Shown piece after piece: positions 9,337-17,521 of a stretch of DNA of 64,000 nucleotides; position 1 is the first letter of the stretch, and the number at the start of each line of letters is the position of its first letter. The notes beneath the pieces are model-generated. The model was given only the letters and a program-made list of their open reading frames with translations. It was not told the origin of the DNA and searched no databases. This DNA is from Olleya aquimaris (GTDB lineage: Bacteria > Bacteroidota > Bacteroidia > Flavobacteriales > Flavobacteriaceae): positions 1 to 64,000 of the forward strand of contig NZ_QLLO01000010.1 of assembly GCF_003259525.1 (NCBI RefSeq). The letters are read 5' to 3'. A program made the position numbers and the translations under genes.

Positions 9337-10392
9337 CTAAAGCTTCCTATCCTTTCGCAAAATCTTCACCACACGACTATGTGTAATCTCTAACAAATTC
9401 CATTGGTAGCCTTCAAAATCGGTGGTATTCATAAATTGTACAACAACCGCATCTATATCTTTATGGTATTCTGCTAGACATTGGTAACCTGCTGCCAATC
9501 CACCATGATTAAACTGGTACAGTGAGCTGTACAAATTCATTTCGGCTTTATTAAGTAGTGTGCCATCATTTAACGCTCTTAAAAAACTACCAACATCTGC
9601 TGCAGTTGCTAACATCATGCCTTCATTCTGGGTTTTAAAGTCCTTATTTATACCAACATAATAGCCACTCATCACCTCGTCTAAGTTAACGTCATCCAGT
9701 GATGCGTAAGTGTTTTTTAGTTCCAAAGGGTTTAAAATTTCGGTTTTAAAATAGTCAAAACGTGGACGTCCTGTTACTTGCTCAATGAGTCTTGATAGTA
9801 ATAAATAATTGGTATTAGAATAGCCATAATCTGTATTGGGCTTAAAGTTGGCTGGTTTATCTAGCACATATTGAAGCACGTCTATATTAGTATTGGGTTG
9901 GTTGCTCCAAAACTCTGGACTGTCCGTAAAATTAGGGATGCCACTTCGGTGTTGTACTAGCATGCGTATGGTGATGTCTTCTGCATATTCTATTCTTCCT
10001 ACAAGTTCTGGGAAATAATCTGCAAGCGTTTTGTCTAAGTCTATACGTTTTTGATGGGCTAATTTAGTAATAGCAACCGCAACATACAGCTTACTGATAC
10101 TGGCTATTTTAAATAAAGCATTGGGTTTGGCTGGTATTTTTTGTGTAGTATTATGGTAACCTGCTGTATACGTTGCTGGTGGTTTTCCGGCTTGGTCCAC
10201 ATAAACAATAACACCATCAAAACCATAGCTTAACGTTTGGTTGACCTGCTCTTGTACTGTATCTGGTAAAGGTAAAATCCACGCTTTTACTAAAATCCAT
10301 GGGACAAACCATAAGGACACAAACGTCCCAACAAATAATAGTATTCTGAAAATCTGTTTGCCTTTAGAGGGTTTTGTTTTGGTGTGTGTCAT
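9337..10392 (-). CDS. Serine hydrolase, beta-lactamase class C / penicillin-binding-protein-like family
   Basis: 351 residues. One N-terminal membrane segment (I-F-R-I-L-L-F-V-G-T-F-V-S-L-W-F-V) holds it in the inner membrane facing the periplasm. It carries the family's catalytic motifs: S-I-S-K (Ser-x-x-Lys), Y-S-N in Y-G-Y-S-N-T-N-Y, and H-G-G in place of K-T-G near the C terminus. The H-G-G/H-S-G variant is common among esterase or D-amino-peptidase-like members, so lactam hydrolysis should not be assumed. Substrate unknown. It lies downstream of the SDR gene on the same strand after a gap of about 110 bases and may be transcribed separately. Confidence 0.88.
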   Translation of the reverse strand: MTHTKTKPSKGKQIFRILLFVGTFVSLWFVPWILVKAWILPLPDTVQEQVNQTLSYGFDGVIVYVDQAGKPPATYTAGYHNTTQKIPAKPNALFKIASISKLYVAVAITKLAHQKRIDLDKTLADYFPELVGRIEYAEDITIRMLVQHRSGIPNFTDSPEFWSNQPNTNIDVLQYVLDKPANFKPNTDYGYSNTNYLLLSRLIEQVTGRPRFDYFKTEILNPLELKNTYASLDDVNLDEVMSGYYVGINKDFKTQNEGMMLATAADVGSFLRALNDGTLLNKAEMNLYSSLYQFNHGGLAAGYQCLAEYHKDIDAVVVQFMNTTDFEGYQWNLLEITHSRVVKILRKDRKL

Positions 10393-10505
10393 GATACCTT
10401 AAAATACTAATTTCTGCTATCTTTTATTTACAGAACAAATATATTTAAGATTGTGAGACTTATAAATTTTAGGTTACCAAACTGTCATGTGTTTGGGATG
10501 AATTG

Positions 10506-11303
10506 TTATAGTAAAAAAGTATTAGTATCATCAATAAGTTGCTGTATTTTAACTTCATCATACGCATCAGGATGAGCGTTGCTATAACTTCCTTTATCGT
10601 TGTCAAAATAGTGTCCTGACTTATTTACATGACTGGAATCCGTTGCTAAATCGTACAGTATAGTTACACCTTTATCTGCTGGAGACCAATGTTGACCGTA
10701 AGCTTCCTTAACCATTTTTGTGTTTAATAATGACCCTGGATTTACAGCAATTATAGTAATATTTGGCTCTTGCTTTGCTAAATAAAAACTCCACATGGTT
10801 AAAGCTAATTTACTTTGCGCATAAGCTTCGCTGGAATTAACTGCAGTCGCACCAATTAAAACCCCTTTTGTTACTGTAGATTGTGCAGCAGAACTTAAAT
10901 TAATAATTCTTGGTGCTTCAGATTGCTTTAAATTATCTAAAATAGCATGAGTTAAAGTGTAAGTTGCTAAATAATTTACTACCATTCTGTAATCTAATCC
11001 ATTATCTGCGAAAGTGTCTTTGGTTTTTAATATACCAGCATTATTGATTAAAACATCAAGTTTAGGAATCTCCTTTTTTACTTGTTCTGCCATGAGTTTT
11101 ACAGCATCTAAATCTGAAAAATCGGCAACAAAACCTTTAACATTATCATTGCTTGAAGCCTCTTTAATCTCTGAAATAACTTGATTTAATTTAGCTTCAC
11201 TCCTACCATGGATATATATGAAATGTCCTTCTTCAGCTAGTTTTAAGGCTGTTAATTTTCCAATTCCGTCTGTACTTCCTGTGATTAATATATGTTTATG
11301 CAT
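10506..11303 (-). CDS. Short-chain dehydrogenase/reductase (SDR)
   Basis: 265 residues from ATG 11303. A longer frame starts at 11354, but its first 17 residues lie inside the preceding gene, while M-H-K-H-I-L-I-T-G begins the Rossmann fold normally. It has the cofactor motif T-G-S-T-D-G-I-G, N-N-A-G, and the catalytic Ser (L-S-S-A-A) with Y-A-Q-S-K. The substrate cannot be read from sequence; such enzymes reduce carbonyls or oxidise alcohols with NAD(P)H. Its start overlaps the stop of the luciferase-like gene by 8 bases, implying translational coupling, and places it in the HxlR-associated redox group. Confidence 0.9.
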   Translation of the reverse strand: MHKHILITGSTDGIGKLTALKLAEEGHFIYIHGRSEAKLNQVISEIKEASSNDNVKGFVADFSDLDAVKLMAEQVKKEIPKLDVLINNAGILKTKDTFADNGLDYRMVVNYLATYTLTHAILDNLKQSEAPRIINLSSAAQSTVTKGVLIGATAVNSSEAYAQSKLALTMWSFYLAKQEPNITIIAVNPGSLLNTKMVKEAYGQHWSPADKGVTILYDLATDSSHVNKSGHYFDNDKGSYSNAHPDAYDEVKIQQLIDDTNTFLL

Positions 11304-12273
11304 GGTGTTCTGTTTTTTGCTTATTATGAAATTTTGGTAAAACATATTGAGCAATTTGCTCTAACGCTTTATCTAAAGGCATAGTGTTAAAACGTAAATT
11401 TAACGCTATATGGTTAACTCCAATACCTCGTAAAGTATCTAAATAGCTGGTTAAATGGTTTATTCCTAATCGAAATCCAAGTGGAATGGGTTGTGGTTTT
11501 TCATTTGGGTTTTCCATTATATCTAGGTACATAGGTTGCATAAAGGGTTTGTCAAAACTTCCTGTCTCAGCAACTAATTCTCTATACTGTCTTATGGTAT
11601 TATTTTGAGTATAAAGGTCTCTAGGATAATTCATCCATCCATCTGCATATTGGGCATTCCATTTTAAGGATTGCCTGCTACTTCCTGTCATTAGCATCGG
11701 TATTTTATGCGACGTTGGTTTTGGAAGCATATCTATGGTACCAGTTAAGTTTCCGTAGTTATTGGAGCTAAAAGTTGGAAAATCTCTCTGAACGTTTCTA
11801 ATATAATTGAAAGATTCTTTAAACAATTCGCCTCTTTTTTCATAATCAATTCCCATTGCAGGATATTCATCAAACCGATCTCCAGAAGCCACACCTAAAA
11901 GTAATCTACCATGAGATAATTGATCAATGCTTGTAGCTGATTTCGCGACATGTAATGGATGATGTAATGGTAAGGCTATGCTTGATATTCCTAATGCAAT
12001 TTCAGATGTTTGACCAGCTAAAAAACCTAAGTAGGTAAACGGATCGAAAGTTTGACCAGCATCTCCAAAATTAGGCACGTTATACGGAATATCACGAATC
12101 CATATGGATTTAAAACCAAGAAGTTCGACCTGTTGCGCACGTTTTACATGGTCAAGCATTGTTGGCACAGGACCAGCAGCATATCTTTCGATAGGCACAA
12201 CAATACCAACACTTAATTGGTTTTGTTTAAACACTGAATTATATGCCTTATTTATGGTTTCAAATGGTTTCAT
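11296..12273 (-). CDS. Luciferase-like (LLM) flavin oxidoreductase
   Basis: 325 residues, a TIM-barrel LLM protein of the bacterial luciferase-type class. It shows S-V-G-I-V-V-P-I-E at the first strand, W-I-R-D-I-P near residue 58, the repeated Pro/His loop A-L-P-L-H-H-P and the flavin-site stretch G-R-L-L-L-G-V-A-S-G-D. I place it near the LLM subgroup first noted in Bacillus (BA3436-type) from overall pattern. It would use FMN/F420-like reduced cofactor; the substrate is unknown. It is followed by the overlapping SDR gene and preceded by the nitroreductase gene on the same strand, with a 14-bp hairpin in the gap. Confidence 0.88.
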   Translation of the reverse strand: MKPFETINKAYNSVFKQNQLSVGIVVPIERYAAGPVPTMLDHVKRAQQVELLGFKSIWIRDIPYNVPNFGDAGQTFDPFTYLGFLAGQTSEIALGISSIALPLHHPLHVAKSATSIDQLSHGRLLLGVASGDRFDEYPAMGIDYEKRGELFKESFNYIRNVQRDFPTFSSNNYGNLTGTIDMLPKPTSHKIPMLMTGSSRQSLKWNAQYADGWMNYPRDLYTQNNTIRQYRELVAETGSFDKPFMQPMYLDIMENPNEKPQPIPLGFRLGINHLTSYLDTLRGIGVNHIALNLRFNTMPLDKALEQIAQYVLPKFHNKQKTEHHA

Positions 12274-12290
12274 ACTATGTTGTTTTTATT

Positions 12291-12322
12291 AGAAGAAGTC
12301 ACTTAAAAAAGTGACTTCTTCT
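12291..12322. other. Perfect 14-bp hairpin between nitroreductase and LLM genes
   Basis: AGAAGAAGTCACTT (12291-12304) pairs fully with AAGTGACTTCTTCT (12309-12322) around AAAA. On the minus strand it is followed by an A-rich, not T-rich, sequence. It is therefore a weak terminator candidate and may instead be an mRNA structure in the leader of the LLM gene. Confidence 0.6.
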
Positions 12323-12365
12323 TGCTATCAATCAATACTTAAGGATGTTGATTAACTTTGCTTTT

Positions 12366-13040
12366 TTATTTCCAAGTGACTATGTCATCAAAATCACGTC
12401 TTGATTTTGGAAATTCTGGATCTGCTTTTCTGTAACCAAAAGCTACCATAAACGATAAGCCGTATTTATCTGTATCTACTCCAAATTTTTCTCTTAATAA
12501 CGCTTCAGCTTGTTCTTGATGAAACCCTTCAATCGGACAACTATCAATACCTACCAATGCAGCAGCAGTCATCATATTACCTAAAGCAATGTAGGTTTGC
12601 TTAGATGACCAATCGAATAATTTTTTATCTGTATCTAAATCGAAATCACGCTCCTGAAATTCTCTATAAAATTTAGAATACATGTCTATCACATCTTCTG
12701 GCATTTGCTTGACATCTTTCATCATATGATTAATATATTCTGCGTCGTGTTTTACCATAGGTGCTTTCATACTTAATCCTAAAATAAAATGACTTGCGGT
12801 ATCTAATTTTAAAGGTGCTCCCCAAGCTACTGGTTTTAATGACTCGCGTAATTCTTTATCTTGAACAACAATAAAATGCCAAGGTTCGAATCCAAAAGAA
12901 CTTGGGGATAAATGTCCTGTTTTTAAAATGAAATTAATATCCTCCTCTGAAACTTTTTTAGTGACATCAAATTCTTTGGTAGCATGTCTATAATTAAATG
13001 CGTTTAAAATGTCTTCTTTTGCAATGTTTGGTGTAATCAT
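12366..13040 (-). CDS. NAD(P)H-dependent nitroreductase family flavoprotein
   Basis: 224 residues, typical of NfsB-like enzymes. N-terminal F-N-Y-R-H-A-T-K-E-F-D contains the FMN-phosphate-binding Arg. S-S-F-G-F-E-P-W-H-F-I-V-V is the characteristic FMN-binding stretch, and G-I-D-S-C-P-I-E-G-F near residue 165 and G-Y-R-K near the end fit the fold. It reduces nitro groups, quinones or related electrophiles with NAD(P)H. It is transcribed divergently from the HxlR regulator, and a matching operator lies over its promoter, so it is probably repressed until a reactive electrophile is sensed (inference from the YodB/YodC-type arrangement). Confidence 0.92.
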   Translation of the reverse strand: MITPNIAKEDILNAFNYRHATKEFDVTKKVSEEDINFILKTGHLSPSSFGFEPWHFIVVQDKELRESLKPVAWGAPLKLDTASHFILGLSMKAPMVKHDAEYINHMMKDVKQMPEDVIDMYSKFYREFQERDFDLDTDKKLFDWSSKQTYIALGNMMTAAALVGIDSCPIEGFHQEQAEALLREKFGVDTDKYGLSFMVAFGYRKADPEFPKSRRDFDDIVTWK

Positions 13041-13070
13041 TATTATATTTTTAAAAGTTTAAATTCAATA

Positions 13071-13089
13071 TACTATCAAAAGTATAGTA
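13071..13089. promoter_or_regulatory. HxlR operator candidate 1 (nitroreductase side)
   Basis: Inverted repeat TACTAT-N7-ATAGTA. It sits just downstream of, and close to, the probable -7 element of the nitroreductase promoter, where a bound dimer would block transcription. The same repeat with identical spacing recurs at 13210. Confidence 0.7.
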
Positions 13090-13090
13090 A

Positions 13091-13121
13091 CAAAAGTATG
13101 TTTAGTTTTAATGACTTGCAA
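13091..13121 (-). promoter_or_regulatory. Bacteroidetes-type promoter for the nitroreductase gene
   Basis: On the minus strand, TTG (13121-13119) is followed after 20 bases by TACTTTTG (13098-13091), matching the -33/-7 pattern TTG...TANNTTTG. A second TACTTTTG lies at 13084-13077 inside the operator. Confidence 0.6.
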
Positions 13122-13209
13122 TAACGGTCAAAAAGGATAGTATAAATTTACACTGTATTAAACAAGCAAATCCTTAATAAACACAGGTGTTTTAAGTAGA
13201 TGTTAAAAT

Positions 13210-13228
13210 TACTATAAAAAGTATAGTT
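13210..13228. promoter_or_regulatory. HxlR operator candidate 2 (regulator side)
   Basis: TACTAT-N7-ATAGTT, one base from a perfect copy of operator 1. It overlaps the -33 element of the regulator gene. A third half-like copy, AAGTATAGTA, lies at 13237-13246 between -33 and -7. Confidence 0.68.
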
Positions 13229-13257
13229 GTATAATTAAGTATAGTAATATATCTTTG
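13227..13257 (+). promoter_or_regulatory. Promoter of the HxlR-type regulator
   Basis: TTG (13227-13229), 20 bases, then TATCTTTG (13250-13257), an exact TANNTTTG. Both operator 2 and the third half-site overlap it, which fits autorepression. Confidence 0.65.
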
Positions 13258-13276
13258 TGTTTTAAAACAACATTAT

Positions 13277-13621
13277 ATGTATACATTTAAAGGTAAAGAA
13301 TACCCTTGTTGCGCTAGTTTAACCATGGGAGTCATCGGTGGAAAATGGAAAACTGTTATATTATATCACCTTATTGATGGACCTTTACGTTATAACGAAT
13401 TACGAAAAGAGATGCCTACAGTTACTGAGCGTACTTTAAGTTTGCAGTTAAAAACTTTAGAGGAAGATGGTATTGTAAAACGAAAAGTGTATACCACCAA
13501 ACCACCTTTAAAAGTAGAATACTCGTTAACCGATTTTGGAAAAACGCTAATTCCGTTAATTAAATCTATTGCAGATTGGGGCGTTTTTGTGATTGAGAAA
13601 AAAGGAGAAATTGAGGTATAA
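13277..13621 (+). CDS. HxlR family transcriptional regulator
   Basis: 114 residues, the normal length of a single-domain winged-helix HxlR protein. Core family motifs are visible: G-G-K-W-K-T-V-I-L-Y-H-L, G-P-L-R-Y-N-E-L-R, and E-R-T-L-S-L-Q-L-K-T-L-E-E-D-G-I-V-K-R, followed by Y-S-L-T-D-F-G-K-T-L. Two adjacent cysteines (residues 11-12, Y-P-C-C-A) occupy the N-terminal position of the redox-sensing Cys in YodB/HypR-like members, so thiol-based electrophile sensing is plausible. It binds as a dimer, which matches the inverted repeats in the divergent promoter region shared with the nitroreductase gene. Confidence 0.93.
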   Translation: MYTFKGKEYPCCASLTMGVIGGKWKTVILYHLIDGPLRYNELRKEMPTVTERTLSLQLKTLEEDGIVKRKVYTTKPPLKVEYSLTDFGKTLIPLIKSIADWGVFVIEKKGEIEV

Positions 13622-13987
13622 GAATTAATATTAGTTTTTAACTATACCATTCTACACACATCTTCACCACTACTTCACCCTCACAGAAAAAAAGTGTTCC
13701 ATTAACATTGTAGAAGAAACTTTTAGGTATAAATTTTTTAAAGAAACTAAAGTTTGCCAAAGCGCCAACTGGCTCATTCGCTAAAATAGTCCACAGGACT
13801 ATTTCTTAACGCTCTACCCTGCTTTTAACCAAATCGACAAAGGAGATTCACGATTTCGTTAATATAAAATAAAAATCAATGAGTAAAGATCAAGTTACAA
13901 AACGCAGAACATTATTGTACAAATGGATTTATTAGCTATAATGTAGTAAAATCAAATTGCTAGGATAACACCAAAACCCAGACTAAA
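13622..13987. other. Non-coding region with a hairpin, possible dispersed element
   Basis: No supportable gene in about 365 bases. It contains a 9-bp hairpin AAATAGTCC (13784-13792) / GGACTATTT (13796-13804) with a 3-nt ACA loop, embedded in a GC-richer stretch (about 13756-13860) unlike the AT-rich flanks. There is no T tract after the hairpin. The stretch looks like a decayed or non-coding repeat; this is inference. Confidence 0.45.
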
Positions 13988-15205
13988 TTATAAATCTTCG
14001 TATTCAAGATCTAACGGAAGTAAGATGGTATAGCTAACACCTTCGCCAGGTACAGATTTTGCTTCCATAGCACCTAAATGTTTTTCAACAATTTGCTTAC
14101 AATACGCCAGACCAATATTTACCATATTTAAATGCTGTGTCTTTTGTAAGATTTTATCTAGTTTATAGTTAAATCCTAGACCATTGTCTGTATAAATAAT
14201 TTTTACAAATTTTTTATACTGGTATTTTTCGTTATTATTAAAATAATAATTCTTTACCGTTTTAACAGCTGTAATGGTAATGTTTAGTATGTTATTTTCT
14301 GGATTTTGTTCCTTTATAGAGTTACGTAGCAATTCTATAAAAAGGCGTCTTAGCATTTTTTCGTTTCCTAGTAATATAATATTGTTTTTGGGGTAAACTA
14401 TTTCTACTTGTTTATTGTCTTTTAGCTGTAAAGCATTTGATGCACTAATTATAATGTCGTTTAGAGCTATAGAACTATAGTTGAGTTTTGCACGTTCTAA
14501 CTCCTTATACCTTAATAAGGTTAACAATATTTCGCTCATGTATGTATTATAACCTATAATTTTGTTTAAACGATCTTTAATTTCGCTTGGCAATTCTTTA
14601 AATTTAGTGAGTACATAATCACTCATAAATATAGATTTACGTAATGGTTCTTGAAGATCATGTGCAATAAGTTTATATACTTCCTGTTGCTGTTCTTTTA
14701 GTAACTTTACTTCTCGGTATTTTAATTCTAAAATAGTTTGCTGTTCTTGTAACTTATTTTTAGCTTTTGTAAGCTCTACGTTTTCTGCTAACGCAACTTC
14801 TGCTGCTTTTTTGGCATCTAAAAGTTCTTTTTCAAATTTATTTCGATTTGAAATTTCGATACCACCACAAAGTATTTCTACTTCACCATTATTTTGCTTT
14901 ACTTCCACATTTAATAACGCAGGTATTTGCTTGTCGACACCTTTAAATACAAGGTAAATTTCGCGAGCAGAGTTTTGCATTTTAATTAAGGGATAAAAAT
15001 GTGTTTGGTAAAATATTTTACTACCTACGGTAAGTAAATCTTCCAATTGGCAACCTATAACCTGCTCTGCTTCTACTCCTAATTTTGTTCGTAATTCAAG
15101 ATTCATTTTCATAATTTTTCCGGTGTCGGAAATAGAAAATAAAAAGCATGGAGTCTCCTCAAAGATACTTTGCCAGGACGATTGATTTGTAGAGTTATGA
15201 TTAAT
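13988..15205 (-). CDS. PAS-domain sensor histidine kinase, partner of the RsbQ-like hydrolase; non-canonical start
   Basis: The open frame runs from 15217. The first ATG (15112) falls inside the PAS domain, after the conserved-looking F-L-F-S-I-S-D-T-G-K-I, so a start there would delete the first PAS strands. No ATG, GTG, TTG or CTG occurs in frame upstream of it; the best candidate is ATT 15205-15203, which overlaps the hydrolase stop (ATTAA). From ATT the protein has 405 residues: PAS, a coiled coil, a HisKA-type helix with I-A-H-D-L-Q-E-P-L-R, then HATPase_c (N box L-L-R-N-S-I, G1 Y-T-D-N-G-L-G-F, G2 G-E-G-V-S-Y). There is no membrane segment, so it is cytoplasmic. A +1 frameshift from the hydrolase gene, or a start at ATG with a clipped PAS, are the alternatives. 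Confidence 0.8.
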   Translation of the reverse strand: MNHNSTNQSSWQSIFEETPCFLFSISDTGKIMKMNLELRTKLGVEAEQVIGCQLEDLLTVGSKIFYQTHFYPLIKMQNSAREIYLVFKGVDKQIPALLNVEVKQNNGEVEILCGGIEISNRNKFEKELLDAKKAAEVALAENVELTKAKNKLQEQQTILELKYREVKLLKEQQQEVYKLIAHDLQEPLRKSIFMSDYVLTKFKELPSEIKDRLNKIIGYNTYMSEILLTLLRYKELERAKLNYSSIALNDIIISASNALQLKDNKQVEIVYPKNNIILLGNEKMLRRLFIELLRNSIKEQNPENNILNITITAVKTVKNYYFNNNEKYQYKKFVKIIYTDNGLGFNYKLDKILQKTQHLNMVNIGLAYCKQIVEKHLGAMEAKSVPGEGVSYTILLPLDLEYEDL

Positions 15206-16004
15206 GATCGTGCGTTTTTAGATAATTTTTTATAATGGCTATAGTTTCTTTTGGATGACTTAAATGGGGACAATGACCTGTCGCCTTCATTTTCACAAAT
15301 GTACTGTCTTGAATTTGATTGTGGATATATTGCCCTACTGTATCTGGTGCAATTGCATCTTCAGAACACTGCATGACCAAACACGGTTTTGAAAGCTGAC
15401 TGAGATCTTCTCTATTGTCTGAGAAAAAAGTGACTTCGGCAAACTTACGTGTAATGATTGGATCTGTAGAACAGAAACTATCTTGAAGCTCTTTAGTTAA
15501 CTCAGGCTTGTCTTCATTTTTCATAACCACAGGTGCTAAATATGTTGCCCAACCTAAATAATTATTATCCATGACATCTAATAAGCCTTCTAGGTCTTGA
15601 CGTGAAAAACCGCCTAAATAGTTAGTATCATTTACATAACATGCTGATGGTCCAATAAAAATTAAATTAGAGAAAAAATTTGGCTGTTCTATAGCTGCCA
15701 ATACACCTATCATACAACTCACACTGTGTCCAACAAATGTAACATCTTCTAGTTGAAGTGTATTGCATATTTCTAGGACGTCTTGTGCATAGCCTTGTAA
15801 CTCAGAATAGCGTTCTGCATGGTAAGCAGATAGGTCCGATTTTCCGCAACCAACATAATCAAATACAACAATTTTAAAGTCATCTTCAAATGCCGGTATT
15901 ATAAAACGCCACATGTTTTGATCACATCCAAATCCATGTGCTAACAGCATTGTTTTTTTACCTTGACCAAGAATCTTAACATTGTTACGTTTAATAATAT
16001 TCAT
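15201..16004 (-). CDS. RsbQ-like alpha/beta hydrolase
   Basis: 267 residues, closely matching the remembered Bacillus RsbQ pattern over its length: H-G-F-G-C-D-Q-N-M-W, F-D-Y-V-G-C-G-K-S-D-L, G-Y-A-Q-D-V-L, the nucleophile elbow G-H-S-V-S (Ser94), F-C-S-T-D-P-I-I, F-F-S-D-N-R-E-D-L, Asp216 in S-E-D-A-I-A-P, and His244 in G-H-C-P-H. RsbQ is a cytoplasmic hydrolase that is needed to activate the PAS domain of its partner RsbP, possibly by making or delivering a small hydrophobic ligand. Here the partner encoded directly downstream is a PAS histidine kinase instead of the RsbP phosphatase. The two genes overlap. Confidence 0.92.
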   Translation of the reverse strand: MNIIKRNNVKILGQGKKTMLLAHGFGCDQNMWRFIIPAFEDDFKIVVFDYVGCGKSDLSAYHAERYSELQGYAQDVLEICNTLQLEDVTFVGHSVSCMIGVLAAIEQPNFFSNLIFIGPSACYVNDTNYLGGFSRQDLEGLLDVMDNNYLGWATYLAPVVMKNEDKPELTKELQDSFCSTDPIITRKFAEVTFFSDNREDLSQLSKPCLVMQCSEDAIAPDTVGQYIHNQIQDSTFVKMKATGHCPHLSHPKETIAIIKNYLKTHDH

Positions 16005-16207
16005 AGTCCTATTTTATCTAAGTTAAAATTAATGTTTTTTTTTATTTAACCTAAAGAAGTAAAGAAATTATAGCCTAAGTTTTTATATGTGTGTTTTAAA
16101 TCAGTATTGATTATATATTTGCTAATTGTGATTAGCTAAATAATACTATTATAAAAAAAAATCACACTAATTTTAATTAGCATATTTCCCAAAACTTAGT
16201 TTTTTAA

Positions 16208-17518
16208 TTATACTTCTTGAACACGCACCTTTTTCTTCTTAAGTCTTGTATTGTTAGTATCACTAATAACTTGGTTGACTTTAGCTTTTGGTATAGCAAC
16301 AAATGCACAATCTTGTTTTAACTCGATAACTCCTAATTCGTTTTTGTTAAGATTAGCTTGTTTAAAAAACAAGCCTGCAATATCTCCTTTAGAGATTTTA
16401 TCTTTTCGTCCTCCTGAAATAAATAAAGTAGTCCATGGTGTTTCTAAGGTTTTTACAATGCCTTTAGGAGTTACTACGTCATCTGTTTTAATAAAATCGG
16501 GTATGGTCTCTCCTTCCCATTGCAACACATAGGCTGTCCCTTGTGCATTCATTCGTGCAGTTCGACCGTTTCTGTGTGTAAATTCTTCAGCCTTTAAAGG
16601 TAATTGGTAATGAATGATAAAGTTAAGCTCTGGTATATCTAATCCACGAGCAGCTAAGTCTGTAGCGATAATAATTTGGTGTGTTCCGTTTCTAAATTTT
16701 ATTAAAGCGCGCTCACGATCTATTTGCTCCATACCACCTTGAAAACAACCATGCGGAATGTTGTTTTTATTTAAAAAATCGCTAACAAATTGAATCGTAT
16801 CTTTAAAATTACAAAAGATGATACCTGGTTTATTACCAATATCATGTAGTAAATCTACTAACGTTTGTAACTTATTTTTATCTGGAGACAATACTGTTTT
16901 AATCTCTAAATTAGAGTCTTTAGTATCTAAGTAATCAATCACTAATTCGTTTTGTAATCCTACAAAACGTGGGATTTCTATATCTTGAGTTGCAGAGGTT
17001 AAAATACGTTTTGAAATTTTTGGAAGACTTGCTATAATTTCGCTCATTTCTTTTTCAAAACCAACTTCTAGAGATTTATCAAATTCGTCTAAAACCAAAG
17101 TTGTAATATCCTCCACTAAAAATGTTTCACGTCTTAAATGGTCTGCTACTCGACCAGGAGTACCTACTAATATTGCTGGAGTGTGCGCTAAGTCTATTTT
17201 GTCTTTGCTAAATGGTCTGCCACCATACACCGCATTGGCTTTAAAACCAGAACCCATTGTACGAATAACTTGTTCTATCTGAATAGCTAGCTCACGTGAA
17301 GGCACTAAAATTAACAACTGAACATTAGGGTTGTCTTTATCTAAAGCTGCTATAGTAGGTAATAAAAAAGCTACCGTTTTACCTGTTCCGGTTGGAGATA
17401 GTAAAACTGTATTTGCAGTACTAGTAATAGACAATAACGCTTCTTCCTGCATTGGATTAAGCGCTTTAATGTTAAGTTTATCTAATATGTCTTGCTGTGC
17501 TTTGATGTAATGACCCAT
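16208..17518 (-). CDS. DEAD-box RNA helicase with DbpA-like RNA-binding domain
   Basis: 436 residues. Helicase core: Q motif region (N-P-M-Q-E-E-A-L), Walker A S-P-T-G-T-G-K-T, motif II written D-E-F-D in place of D-E-A-D, S-A-T (motif III), then D-L-A-A-R-G-L-D (V) and H-R-N-G-R-T-A-R (VI, usually H-R-x-G-R-x-x-R). The last 75 residues (W-T-T-L-F-I-S-G-G-R-K-D-K-I) match the DbpA/CsdA-type RNA-binding domain, suggesting a job in ribosome assembly. It lies 3 bases downstream of the other helicase gene, so they form a pair in one operon. Confidence 0.9.
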   Translation of the reverse strand: MGHYIKAQQDILDKLNIKALNPMQEEALLSITSTANTVLLSPTGTGKTVAFLLPTIAALDKDNPNVQLLILVPSRELAIQIEQVIRTMGSGFKANAVYGGRPFSKDKIDLAHTPAILVGTPGRVADHLRRETFLVEDITTLVLDEFDKSLEVGFEKEMSEIIASLPKISKRILTSATQDIEIPRFVGLQNELVIDYLDTKDSNLEIKTVLSPDKNKLQTLVDLLHDIGNKPGIIFCNFKDTIQFVSDFLNKNNIPHGCFQGGMEQIDRERALIKFRNGTHQIIIATDLAARGLDIPELNFIIHYQLPLKAEEFTHRNGRTARMNAQGTAYVLQWEGETIPDFIKTDDVVTPKGIVKTLETPWTTLFISGGRKDKISKGDIAGLFFKQANLNKNELGVIELKQDCAFVAIPKAKVNQVISDTNNTRLKKKKVRVQEV

Positions 17519-17521
17519 TTT

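Noticed and set aside
9337-10392. Calling the serine hydrolase a beta-lactamase resistance gene
   Set aside because: It has the family motifs, but the H-G-G variant and membrane anchor are typical of many non-lactamase members.
15112-15114. ATG at 15112 as the start of the histidine kinase
   Set aside because: It would remove the first strands of the PAS domain, which are clearly encoded upstream in the same frame; kept only as an alternative.
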